Assembly: GCA_020024235.1 (NCBI GenBank)
Contig: JAHHUA010000110.1
Span: 1 to 5,659, forward strand
DNA: 5,659 bases
Direction of reading: 5' to 3'
Source: Oscillospiraceae bacterium
GTDB taxonomy: Bacteria > Bacillota > Clostridia > Oscillospirales > Ruminococcaceae
Below the pieces are notes generated by a model. That model had not been told where the DNA came from and ran no database searches. It was given only the letters and a program-made list of their open reading frames with translations. The position numbers and the translations under genes are program-made. Of this stretch, positions 1-5,659 are shown piece by piece (position 1 is the stretch's first letter; each line of letters begins with the position of its first letter).

Positions 1-36
1 ATTTTTATAATTTGTAAATGGGAATTTAATTATTGT

Positions 37-52
37 AAAATCAATTGATTTT
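37..52. promoter_or_regulatory. Perfect 16-bp palindrome, candidate operator
   Basis: AAAATCAATTGATTTT equals its own reverse complement over all 16 bases. The symmetry extends to 20 bp (35-54) with one mismatched pair, because G35 pairs with C54 while T36 and T53 do not match. It covers the proposed -35 box at 45-50, so a dimeric repressor bound here would block RNA polymerase. MMPL transporter genes are often controlled by TetR-family repressors that bind short palindromes, but no regulator gene lies in this window, so the binding protein is unknown. In AT-rich DNA a palindrome of this size is uncommon but not impossible by chance. Confidence 0.45.
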
Positions 53-73
53 TCTTTATGAAAGTTTTAAAAT
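45..73 (+). promoter_or_regulatory. Putative sigma-A promoter of the two-gene operon
   Basis: TTGATT at 45-50 (4 of 6 bases match TTGACA) is followed after exactly 17 bp by TAAAAT at 68-73 (5 of 6 match TATAAT). Transcription would start near position 80, leaving a leader of about 37 nt before the TTG start at 117. No other promoter-like pair is as good between here and the gene. A TATAAT at 6-11 has no visible -35 because the window begins there. AT-rich DNA produces such matches easily, so this is a prediction from spacing and sequence only. Confidence 0.5.
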
Positions 74-101
74 GAAAATATATGTCTAATAATCAGAAAA
101 A

Positions 102-107
102 AAGGGG
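102..107 (+). promoter_or_regulatory. Ribosome binding site that decides a TTG start
   Basis: AAGGGG lies 9 bases upstream of TTG at 117, a normal spacing. The ATG at 110 is only 2 bases from this site and its frame stops after four codons. The in-frame ATG at 144 is preceded by TTCCGGTAATTTT, which has no convincing Shine-Dalgarno sequence. The site therefore favours the TTG start. Confidence 0.65.
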
Positions 108-116
108 TAATGCATT

Positions 117-2621
117 TTGGATAATCAAGATTCCGGTAATTTTATGAAAAGTTTGTCCAGATTTATTGTGGATAAAAGAAAAGCTTTCTATCTCATTTTC
201 ACCATAGCAGTAATTTTCTCAATAAAATCTATTGACAAAGTAAAAATCAACAATGATATTACCGCTTATCTCCCGCAGGAAACGGAAACAAGACGGGGTG
301 TTGATATCATGTCAAAGGAATTTGAAACTTTTTCCTCAGCTCAGATTATGATAACCAATATATCCTATGAAAAAGCCAAAGAATTCAGTGATGATTTTGC
401 TGAAATTGACGGTGTTTTACAGGTTACATTTGATAATACCAAAGACAGCTACAGGGATTCATCGGCAATGATAGCTGTAATGTTTAAAGGTACATCGGAA
501 GATGAGCTTGTAAACGAGGCTATGGATAAGATAAATGCCATGCTGGAAGGTTATGATACATATATACTTTCCGATGTAGGATTTGACCAGGCAGCGGTTT
601 TGGCTCAGGAAATGCAGACAATTTTGGTTATAGCAGCTGTAGTTATAGCTGCGGTACTGCTGTTTACTTCAAAGAGTTATTTGGAAATAGGAGTATTTCT
701 TATAGTATTCGGTGTATCAGCTATACTTAATATGGGTACTAACTTTATATTTGGGGAAATTTCCTTTATCACAAATTCCATAGCTGTAGTTTTGCAGCTT
801 GCTCTTGCTATTGACTATGCGATTATTTTCTGCCACAGATATATGGAAGAAAGAGAAAAAATGCCAGCTTATGATGCAGTTGTAGAATCTCTTTCCAAAG
901 CTATTGTGGAAATTTCTTCTTCCAGCTTGACTACAATATCAGGACTTATTGCTCTTATGCTTATGCAGCTTCGAATAGGTTTTGATATGGGTATTGTACT
1001 TACAAAGGGTATACTTTGCAGCCTTTTGACAGTATTTTTGCTTATGCCCGGACTTCTTGTTTTGTTCAGTAAAGGAATGGATAAAACAAGGCACAGAAAC
1101 TTTGTACCTAAAATTACTCTATGGGGTAAATTTGTGGTTTCCACAAGATATGTTCTGCCTCCCATATTTGCAGTGATTTTGGTGTTTTCAACTGTTTTTT
1201 CAAATAAGTGCGACTTTGTATTTTCAGTAAATAATATAGATACGGATAACCCTAATATTCCCCGTATAGCTCAGGATAAAATTCAGTCAGTATTTGGACA
1301 GAATAATATGATTGCCATGCTTGTACCAAAAGAAGACTATGAAAAACAAAAGCGTGTTATAAAGGATATGCTGGAACTGCCGGAAATAAAATCAGCTACA
1401 GCACTTTCCAATATAAAAATAGATGATACACATTATGTAACAGACAGACTTACACCACGACAGTTTTCCGAACTTGCCGGAATAGACATAGAACTTGCCA
1501 GACTTTTGTATCAGGCATACGGAGTCAGCAACAAGGAATATGGAGTTATGTTCCAAAATGTTGATGAATATTCTGCACCCCTTATAAAAGTTTTCTTATT
1601 CCTTTTAGATCAAAAGGAAAAAGGTATAATAAGTTTTAATGAGGAACAGGAGGAAATGCTGGGTGGTATGTATGACCAGCTTAAATACGGTCTTGCTCAG
1701 CTGGAAGGCGATAATTATGCCAGACTTGTTTTTGTGGCTGATATAGCTGAAGAAGGTCAGGAAACTTATGATTTGATAGAGCGTATGAAAGATACAGCTC
1801 AGCCTTATTACGATGAACCTGTTATAATAGTGGGAAATTCCACCAGTGCCAAAGATTTAAGTGAATCTTTTGCTATGGATAATATTAAAATCAGCATTTT
1901 AACTTTGCTGTTTGTTATGGTAATTTTGCTGTTTACCTTTAAATCAGTAGGGCTTCCTATTATGCTTGTTACCACTATTCAGGGAAGTATTTTCATAAAC
2001 TTCTCATTCCCGTATATTATGGGAACAAACCTTTACTTTTTAGGATATCTGATAGTAAGTGCAATTCAAATGGGTGCTACCATTGACTATGCTATTGTTA
2101 TTACAAACAGATACCAGGAACTGAAGAAAACCTTGAACAAGTCTGATGCAATTATTGAAACTCTTAATCAGGCATTCCCAACAGTATTTACCTCAGGTAC
2201 TATTATGACTGTGGCAGGTTTCCTTATTGGCGGACTTTCCACAGACCCTACAATCGGTTCTTTTGGTAAAGTTTTGGGAAGAGGTACACTTATATCCATA
2301 ATACTTGTTATGACAGTTCTTCCTCAAATTCTTTATCTTGGTGATAAGATTATCGAAAAGACTGCAATTACACTCAGCAAGAGCAAGAATAAGCAGTTTA
2401 TAAAAGATATTGTTGTGGTTGACGGCAGAATTAAAGGTAAAGTCAGCGGATATTTGGACGGTGATTTCAGAGGTGTTATTACCGGTGATATTGATGCACA
2501 GCTTGAAACTAAAAATAAAACCGAAAAAGATAACATAGAAAAACAAGAATGTGATGAAGAAGACGATAAAGAAGATATTGTGAAAGGAGCGGAAGAAGAT
2601 AATGAAGAAGCTGAGAAATAG
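117..2621 (+). CDS. MMPL/RND-family transporter with a glycine-repeat C-terminal extension
   Basis: Proton-driven export permease of the MMPL (RND superfamily, YdfJ/MmpL-like) type in the cytoplasmic membrane, 834 residues. The visible layout is the standard twelve-helix RND plan: TM1 about 23-39, extracytoplasmic domain 1 about 40-165, TM2-TM6 between 168 and 317, TM7 about 346-363, extracytoplasmic domain 2 about 365-590, and TM8-TM12 from about 591 to 746. TM4 carries Asp233-Tyr234 (AIDYAIIF) and TM10 carries Asp657-Tyr658 (TIDYAIVI). These are the paired Asp-Tyr residues that relay protons in MmpL proteins such as MmpL3, so the pump looks functional. Family members export lipids, surfactants or drugs; the substrate here cannot be told. 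After TM12 the cytoplasmic end carries six Gly-x-hydrophobic-x tetrads (770-793) and an acidic tail (797-834). The TTG start is chosen for its ribosome binding site; ATG 144 (residue 10) is the alternative and would lose nothing essential. The 3' end overlaps the next gene by 20 bases. Confidence 0.93.
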   Translation: MDNQDSGNFMKSLSRFIVDKRKAFYLIFTIAVIFSIKSIDKVKINNDITAYLPQETETRRGVDIMSKEFETFSSAQIMITNISYEKAKEFSDDFAEIDGVLQVTFDNTKDSYRDSSAMIAVMFKGTSEDELVNEAMDKINAMLEGYDTYILSDVGFDQAAVLAQEMQTILVIAAVVIAAVLLFTSKSYLEIGVFLIVFGVSAILNMGTNFIFGEISFITNSIAVVLQLALAIDYAIIFCHRYMEEREKMPAYDAVVESLSKAIVEISSSSLTTISGLIALMLMQLRIGFDMGIVLTKGILCSLLTVFLLMPGLLVLFSKGMDKTRHRNFVPKITLWGKFVVSTRYVLPPIFAVILVFSTVFSNKCDFVFSVNNIDTDNPNIPRIAQDKIQSVFGQNNMIAMLVPKEDYEKQKRVIKDMLELPEIKSATALSNIKIDDTHYVTDRLTPRQFSELAGIDIELARLLYQAYGVSNKEYGVMFQNVDEYSAPLIKVFLFLLDQKEKGIISFNEEQEEMLGGMYDQLKYGLAQLEGDNYARLVFVADIAEEGQETYDLIERMKDTAQPYYDEPVIIVGNSTSAKDLSESFAMDNIKISILTLLFVMVILLFTFKSVGLPIMLVTTIQGSIFINFSFPYIMGTNLYFLGYLIVSAIQMGATIDYAIVITNRYQELKKTLNKSDAIIETLNQAFPTVFTSGTIMTVAGFLIGGLSTDPTIGSFGKVLGRGTLISIILVMTVLPQILYLGDKIIEKTAITLSKSKNKQFIKDIVVVDGRIKGKVSGYLDGDFRGVITGDIDAQLETKNKTEKDNIEKQECDEEDDKEDIVKGAEEDNEEAEK
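2424..2495 (+). repeat. Six tandem Gly-x-hydrophobic-x tetrads in the transporter tail
   Basis: Residues 770-793 of the transporter read GRIK-GKVS-GYLD-GDFR-GVIT-GDID, with Gly exactly every fourth residue (770, 774, 778, 782, 786, 790) and Ile, Val, Leu or Phe two residues later in each tetrad. They are preceded by a beta-like stretch (DIVVVD). The pattern resembles the short turns of bactofilin beta-helices (dGrieGxv), which suggests a small cytoplasmic beta-roll or polymerising patch directly after TM12. The DNA itself is not a tandem repeat; the periodicity is at protein level. Kinship with bactofilins is inferred from pattern only. Confidence 0.7.
2505..2618 (+). other. Acidic low-complexity C-terminal tail of the transporter
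   Basis: Residues 797-834 contain 18 Asp/Glu among 38, with scattered Lys, and are predicted to be disordered and cytoplasmic. The purine-rich codons (GAA, GAT, AAA) also supply the Shine-Dalgarno region and start codon of the downstream gene, so this stretch does two jobs. Confidence 0.7.
2583..2589 (+). promoter_or_regulatory. Ribosome binding site inside the upstream gene
   Basis: AAAGGAG lies 12 bases before the ATG at 2602, slightly long spacing. A nearer GAAG run at 2592-2598 could also pair weakly with 16S rRNA. The site is within the coding sequence of the transporter, so its use probably depends on translation of that gene. Confidence 0.6.
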
Positions 2622-2679
2622 TATTACTTCCGTTCTTTTGACGGTTATATTGCTGATGAATACAGCTGTTTCATTTGGA
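2602..2679 (+). other. Signal peptide region of the GLUG protein
   Basis: MKKLR gives a basic n-region, followed by a hydrophobic core (about residues 8-19, VLLTVILLM) and a small-residue end (NTAVSFGA). Cleavage is most likely after Ser24 (A-V-S) or Gly26 (S-F-G). No lipobox cysteine is present, so Sec/signal peptidase I export is expected. Confidence 0.85.
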
Positions 2680-5659
2680 GCAGGAGAAAAAAACAATAGT
2701 ATAACCATAAATTCTGAGGAAGATTTTTTGAAATTTGCAGAAAATTGTGTCAGTGATTCCTACAGTAAAGGAAAGACTTTTGAACTGACTGCTGATTTGG
2801 ATTTTACAGATAAAATATTTAAACAGGTTCCTATTTTCAGCGGTGAGTTTATAGGTAACAGCCACAGCATAATCGGAATTAAACTAAATGAAAAAGGCTC
2901 AAATCAGGGTGTATTCAGATATATAGATGAAAATGCCATTGTTCAGGATTTAAAAGTCAATGCTGTTTTAAAACCTAAGGGAACTATGGAAAATATAGGT
3001 ATTCTCTGTGGCACAAACCGAGGAACAATTCTCAGATGCTATACTGACGGATATGTAAAAGGTGAGATAAATGTAGGCGGTGTGGCAGGCAAAAATGAAC
3101 TAAACGGAGTTATAGAAGGCTGTATTTCCAAAACAGGTGTCTACGGAAATAAAAATGTGGGAGGAATCACAGGTGAAAATGAGGGAATTATTAAAAGCTC
3201 CACATCAAAAGGTTTTGTAAATACAGATGCAGACCGTTCCGCCAACAATACAGGTGGTATTGTCGGAAACAACAGTGGCACAATAAATATGTGTTATAAT
3301 TATGGAACAGTTGGTTACAACCACAGCGGATATAATGTGGGGGGTATAGCCGGTATCCAAAGTGGAATTATTTTAAGCTCATATAACTATGCACAGATTG
3401 TGGGAAGAAAAGATGTAGGCGGTATAGTCGGACAATTTGAACCTGATATTACCATATCATATGGTACCGACAAAGCCGAAATTCTGAAAAATGATCTAAA
3501 AAACATAAATGTACTGATAAATAATCTCACAAATCAAATGAGCAGCACCATAAACAGCGAGCTTGACAGTATTGAAAATATAAATAAATACATAGAAAAT
3601 ATAAATGATATTATAAATAATAGTGCTCAAAGCATTTATGATGATGTATCTAATATAAGCAGTAATATTACATATTATATTGACAGAATAGACCAAACAG
3701 GCTCTGATATTTCTAATGCCGGAGATGATGTAAGCAGAGTGCTTAAAACTTCACAGGCGGCTTTGGAAGCTGCTACTGAAAGATTTATAACAGCTATTCG
3801 TAATGCTATTAACGGAAGCGGTAATTCAGGCGGCGGAAACAATTCCGATATAGATGATAATTCATCAGGAGATGATGGTTCAAACTGGCTAAATCCCTTT
3901 GTTCCTCCTGTTCCACCTGTTTCTCCGATACCACCTTTACCACATTTTGATACACCTGATTTTAATGCAATTTCCGCAGCAGTTACCCAATATATCAGTG
4001 ATATAAATTCCATAACCGGTATTATGATAAACACAATCGGAAATTCTTTTTCAGTTGTTTCATCCGGTGTAAGCAATATTACAGGCAGTATCAGCGGGGT
4101 TCAGCACAGTGTAAATGATGCAATTCAAAAGCAGACTGATGAACTTTCCTATAGCACAAAAGAAATTAATGGATATATTAATCAAATAAACAAGGAAATG
4201 GATAAAATGACTTCTGTTGGCAAAGACGGAAATAATGCTATGCAGGAAACTTTTAATTCCATAAAAAATCAGATAGATATGCTTGTTGATAATGTTTCGG
4301 AAATGCTGAAACTTCCAGAGTTTGAAATAAAAGATATTTCCGAAACCGTTAACACAGACCCTCAGGATGGAGAAATCAGAAAATGTCAAAACTTTGGTAT
4401 AATTAAAGCTGATTCCAATGTTGGCGGTATAGTTGGAATTATGGGTAAAGAACTTAGCAGAGATCCTGAAGAAGATTTGCTGCCGGAAGACCGCAAAGCA
4501 GTTGATACCACAGCACTTTTCAGAGCCTTGGTTTTGGAATGCAGCAATAATGCTCAAGTCGTTTCAAAGAACGATTGCGGTGGGGGTATTGTAGGTAAAC
4601 AGGATACAGGAGCTATATTTAAAAATACCAATAAAGGCAAAGTTACTGTGGAAAACGGCAATTACTGTGGGGGTATAGCGGGCATAAGCGGTGGAAATAT
4701 ACTCAACTGCTTTGTTCAGTCCACATTAAAAGGAAAGGATAATGTGGGTGGTATCGCCGGTAAGGGAAATAATATTAAAGACAGCTATGTTATGTCGGTT
4801 ATAGAATCCGACGGCGAAAAAATCGGTTCGGTAGCCGGAGAAGTCAGCGGTGAAATGGCTAATAACTACTTTGTTTATGAAGGACATCAGGCAGTTGACG
4901 GAATAAATTATGAAGGTCAGGCATATCCCATAAGTTATGAAAACTTTAAGGATATAAAGGAAATACCGGGTAATTTTTTTGTATACCGAATTAATTTCAT
5001 AGTAAACGGAAATACAATTAAAACTGTACCTGTGGAATACGGAGGAACAATTACTCAAGATAAAATACCTGCCATTCCTGAAATAGACGGATTTTACGGA
5101 GAATGGGAGGACTTCCAAAAGAATAATATAAAAAGAACTACTGATGTAAACTGTATTTATACTCCATATATAACTACTATATCCTATGGTGAAGGAGTAC
5201 CCGATGTTTTGGTAGAAGGAAGTTTCTCCTCAAAAGCCAAAATAATCTTTTCTAAAATTGAAAAAGGACCTAAAACTGATGGTAAAGATTATATCATTGA
5301 AAGTTATAATACAAGAGTCGTAGACGACAATAAAGATGTAAGTCCCATACTGAAAATAAGGCTAAGATGTACTGAAAACGAAAATATAAGGGTATATGTT
5401 CGTAAGGGTGATGTATGGGAAAATACAAATTTTGAAATAGATGGCAGCTATATTGTTCTTAATGCTCCCAATGGTGCTGATATTTCGGTAGTTCGACATT
5501 ATGATTACAGTGGCATTATAAAAAAAGTGATTCTGATAGCAGGACTTATTGTATTTATAGGCGGAGGAGGTACTTTATTCTATCATCACAACAAAGATGA
5601 TTTAAAAGATAAATCCACCAATCCAGATGAAAAAACTAAACCTGAAGATAAAACAAAAC
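2602..5659 (+). CDS. Secreted, membrane-anchored GLUG-repeat protein with a helical-hairpin insert (3' end outside the window)
   Basis: Open from ATG 2602 to the window edge with no stop: 1019 complete codons, carboxyl end missing. Order of parts: signal peptide (1 to about 26); lead-in domain (about 30-130) of the kind that opens GLUG proteins, with 'LTADLDF' and 'FIGNSHSIIGI'; first GLUG block (132-279); insert of about 300 residues (about 288-593) made of two Asn/Ser/Ile-rich helical arms around a Gly/Asn/Asp- and Pro-rich linker; second GLUG block (595-761); InlB/Flg_new-like repeat (about 797-856); beta-rich region (about 860-965); transmembrane segment (974-994); Lys/Asp-rich tail. GLUG repeats form extracellular beta-solenoids found in bacterial surface proteins and adhesins. 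No protease, hydrolase or other catalytic motif was recognised. The start is fixed by the signal peptide and by the overlap with the transporter gene. Transport partner, adhesin or wall-associated scaffold are all possible roles; the transporter link is inferred from gene coupling only. Confidence 0.88.
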   Translation, partial: MKKLRNSITSVLLTVILLMNTAVSFGAGEKNNSITINSEEDFLKFAENCVSDSYSKGKTFELTADLDFTDKIFKQVPIFSGEFIGNSHSIIGIKLNEKGSNQGVFRYIDENAIVQDLKVNAVLKPKGTMENIGILCGTNRGTILRCYTDGYVKGEINVGGVAGKNELNGVIEGCISKTGVYGNKNVGGITGENEGIIKSSTSKGFVNTDADRSANNTGGIVGNNSGTINMCYNYGTVGYNHSGYNVGGIAGIQSGIILSSYNYAQIVGRKDVGGIVGQFEPDITISYGTDKAEILKNDLKNINVLINNLTNQMSSTINSELDSIENINKYIENINDIINNSAQSIYDDVSNISSNITYYIDRIDQTGSDISNAGDDVSRVLKTSQAALEAATERFITAIRNAINGSGNSGGGNNSDIDDNSSGDDGSNWLNPFVPPVPPVSPIPPLPHFDTPDFNAISAAVTQYISDINSITGIMINTIGNSFSVVSSGVSNITGSISGVQHSVNDAIQKQTDELSYSTKEINGYINQINKEMDKMTSVGKDGNNAMQETFNSIKNQIDMLVDNVSEMLKLPEFEIKDISETVNTDPQDGEIRKCQNFGIIKADSNVGGIVGIMGKELSRDPEEDLLPEDRKAVDTTALFRALVLECSNNAQVVSKNDCGGGIVGKQDTGAIFKNTNKGKVTVENGNYCGGIAGISGGNILNCFVQSTLKGKDNVGGIAGKGNNIKDSYVMSVIESDGEKIGSVAGEVSGEMANNYFVYEGHQAVDGINYEGQAYPISYENFKDIKEIPGNFFVYRINFIVNGNTIKTVPVEYGGTITQDKIPAIPEIDGFYGEWEDFQKNNIKRTTDVNCIYTPYITTISYGEGVPDVLVEGSFSSKAKIIFSKIEKGPKTDGKDYIIESYNTRVVDDNKDVSPILKIRLRCTENENIRVYVRKGDVWENTNFEIDGSYIVLNAPNGADISVVRHYDYSGIIKKVILIAGLIVFIGGGGTLFYHHNKDDLKDKSTNPDEKTKPEDKTK
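2995..3438 (+). repeat. First GLUG repeat block
   Basis: Residues 132-279 hold a degenerate first unit (IGILCGTNRGTI) followed by GG[IV]xG cores at 158-163, 186-191, 217-222, 246-251 and 272-277. The cores are 28, 31, 29 and 26 residues apart. Each core is followed by a 'xxGxIxxCYxxGxV'-like strand pair typical of GLUG motifs. The last unit (from 272) is broken off after QFEPD by the helical insert. Confidence 0.85.
3463..4380 (+). other. Helical-hairpin insert within the GLUG solenoid
   Basis: Residues about 288-593 lack GLUG cores. Arm 1 (about 288-404) and arm 2 (about 456-580) are rich in Ile, Asn, Ser, Asp and Lys with hydrophobic residues spaced like amphipathic helices, for example INDIINNSAQSIYDDVSNI and YINQINKEMDKM. 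They are joined by a flexible linker, so the two arms could pack as an antiparallel coiled coil projecting from the solenoid. The GLUG pattern resumes directly after, with KCQNFGIIK at 594. The helix call comes from reading residue spacing and has not been computed. Confidence 0.65.
3814..3966 (+). other. Gly/Asn/Asp- and Pro-rich linker between helical arms
   Basis: Residues 405-455 begin with a flexible Gly/Ser/Asn/Asp stretch (405-428). Next comes a proline-rich segment, with nine prolines among residues 432-447 in a PP-x-PP style. It sits near the middle of the insert, at the expected tip of a helical hairpin. Proline-rich tips can be binding sites or stiff spacers; which applies here is unknown. 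Confidence 0.7.
4384..4884 (+). repeat. Second GLUG repeat block
   Basis: Residues 595-761 resume the solenoid, with GG[IV]xG cores at 607-612, 660-665, 689-694 and 715-720, and a variant core IGSVAG at 741-746. Spacings are 53, 29, 26 and 26; the long first one is due to an acidic loop (about 614-640, RDPEEDLLPEDRK). The half-unit at 594-606 would complete the unit interrupted at 279, so both blocks probably form one continuous solenoid. Confidence 0.82.
4990..5169 (+). repeat. InlB/Flg_new-like extracellular repeat (single copy)
   Basis: Residues about 797-856 follow the Listeria-Bacteroides (Flg_new, InlB B-repeat) plan: an opening strand (INFIVNGNTIKTV), then 'VEYGGTI', a proline pair (IPAIPEIDGF), a Gly-x-Trp (GEW, Trp835) and a closing strand ending in Tyr (NCIYTPY). 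This is a small beta-grasp-like fold common in surface proteins of Gram-positive bacteria. The match is to the pattern of spaced residues only. Confidence 0.55.
5521..5659 (+). other. C-terminal membrane anchor and charged tail (truncated by window end)
   Basis: Residues 974-994 start with two lysines and continue as a hydrophobic run (VILIAGLIVFIGGGGTLF) with four consecutive glycines (987-990). A hydrophilic Lys/Asp/Glu/Pro-rich stretch (about 995-1019) runs to the window edge. No LPxTG sortase signal precedes the hydrophobic segment, so the protein is probably held in the membrane rather than linked to peptidoglycan. The tail's full length is unknown. Confidence 0.75.

Noticed and set aside
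6..11. TATAAT as a second upstream -10 box
   Set aside because: The matching -35 would lie outside the window, and a better-spaced promoter is present at 45-73.
110..124. ATG at 110 as a start
   Set aside because: The frame ends after four codons and the spacing from AAGGGG is too short.
144..146. ATG at residue 10 as the transporter start
   Set aside because: In frame and possible, but it lacks a Shine-Dalgarno sequence, while TTG 117 has AAGGGG at good spacing. Kept only as an alternative.
869..1165. Minus-strand open frame of 98 codons inside the transporter gene
   Set aside because: It lies opposite TM5-TM7 of a conserved pump and has no independent support.
2688..2694. Run of A near the signal peptide as a frameshift or slippage site
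   Set aside because: The sense frame reads through without a break and the downstream protein is coherent, so no frameshift is needed.
2193..2708. Minus-strand open frame of 171 codons across the end of the transporter gene
   Set aside because: It is antisense to a well-supported gene. The translation is Phe/Ile-rich low complexity, the complement of Glu/Lys codons, and matches no family.
3675..4076. Minus-strand open frame of 133 codons opposite the linker and helical arms
   Set aside because: Its Gly-rich stretch is the complement of the sense proline codons (CCA, CCT) and the rest has no family likeness, so it is a shadow.
4060..4557. Minus-strand open frame of 165 codons within the GLUG gene
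   Set aside because: It is antisense to a continuous sense frame with clear domain structure, has no recognisable domain and no good ribosome binding site, and arises from AT-rich codons on the opposite strand.
4974..4980. Run of seven T as a terminator
   Set aside because: No GC-rich stem precedes it and it lies inside an open coding frame (Asn-Phe-Phe).
4726..5118. Minus-strand open frame of 130 codons opposite the second GLUG block
   Set aside because: Tyr/Phe/Ile-rich translation with no domain, opposite a coding strand with GLUG cores.

Overview
The window is AT-rich (by eye well under 40% GC) and uses many AGA, ATA and AAA codons. It has AG-rich Shine-Dalgarno sites, and it encodes a large secreted protein that ends in a membrane anchor and a Lys/Asp-rich tail. 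This fits a low-GC Gram-positive anaerobe of the Clostridia. The sequence alone does not fix the genus.

Layout: positions 1-116 are a short AT-rich upstream region. It holds a plausible sigma-A promoter (TTGATT, 17 bp, TAAAAT), and a perfect 16-bp palindrome overlaps the -35 box. Positions 117-2621 encode an 834-residue MMPL/RND-type membrane transporter. It has both Asp-Tyr proton-relay pairs and an unusual C-terminal cytoplasmic extension: six tandem Gly-x-hydrophobic-x units, then an acidic tail. Positions 2602-5659 encode a second protein that overlaps the first gene by 20 bases and is still open at the window edge (1019 codons seen). It has a signal peptide, a GLUG-type beta-solenoid split by an insert of about 300 residues, an InlB/Flg_new-like repeat, a further extracellular region, one C-terminal transmembrane segment and a charged tail. 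The insert consists of two predicted helical arms joined by a Gly/Asn/Asp- and Pro-rich linker.

Both genes are on the plus strand, overlap, and probably share one promoter, so they are likely translationally coupled. The simplest reading is a two-gene envelope module: a proton-driven lipid or amphiphile exporter, plus a membrane-tethered surface protein that could be its extracellular partner, a cargo-handling protein or an adhesin. The cargo and the partnership are inference. No RNA gene, mobile element, CRISPR array or terminator is visible. The minus-strand open frames are shadows of these two genes.
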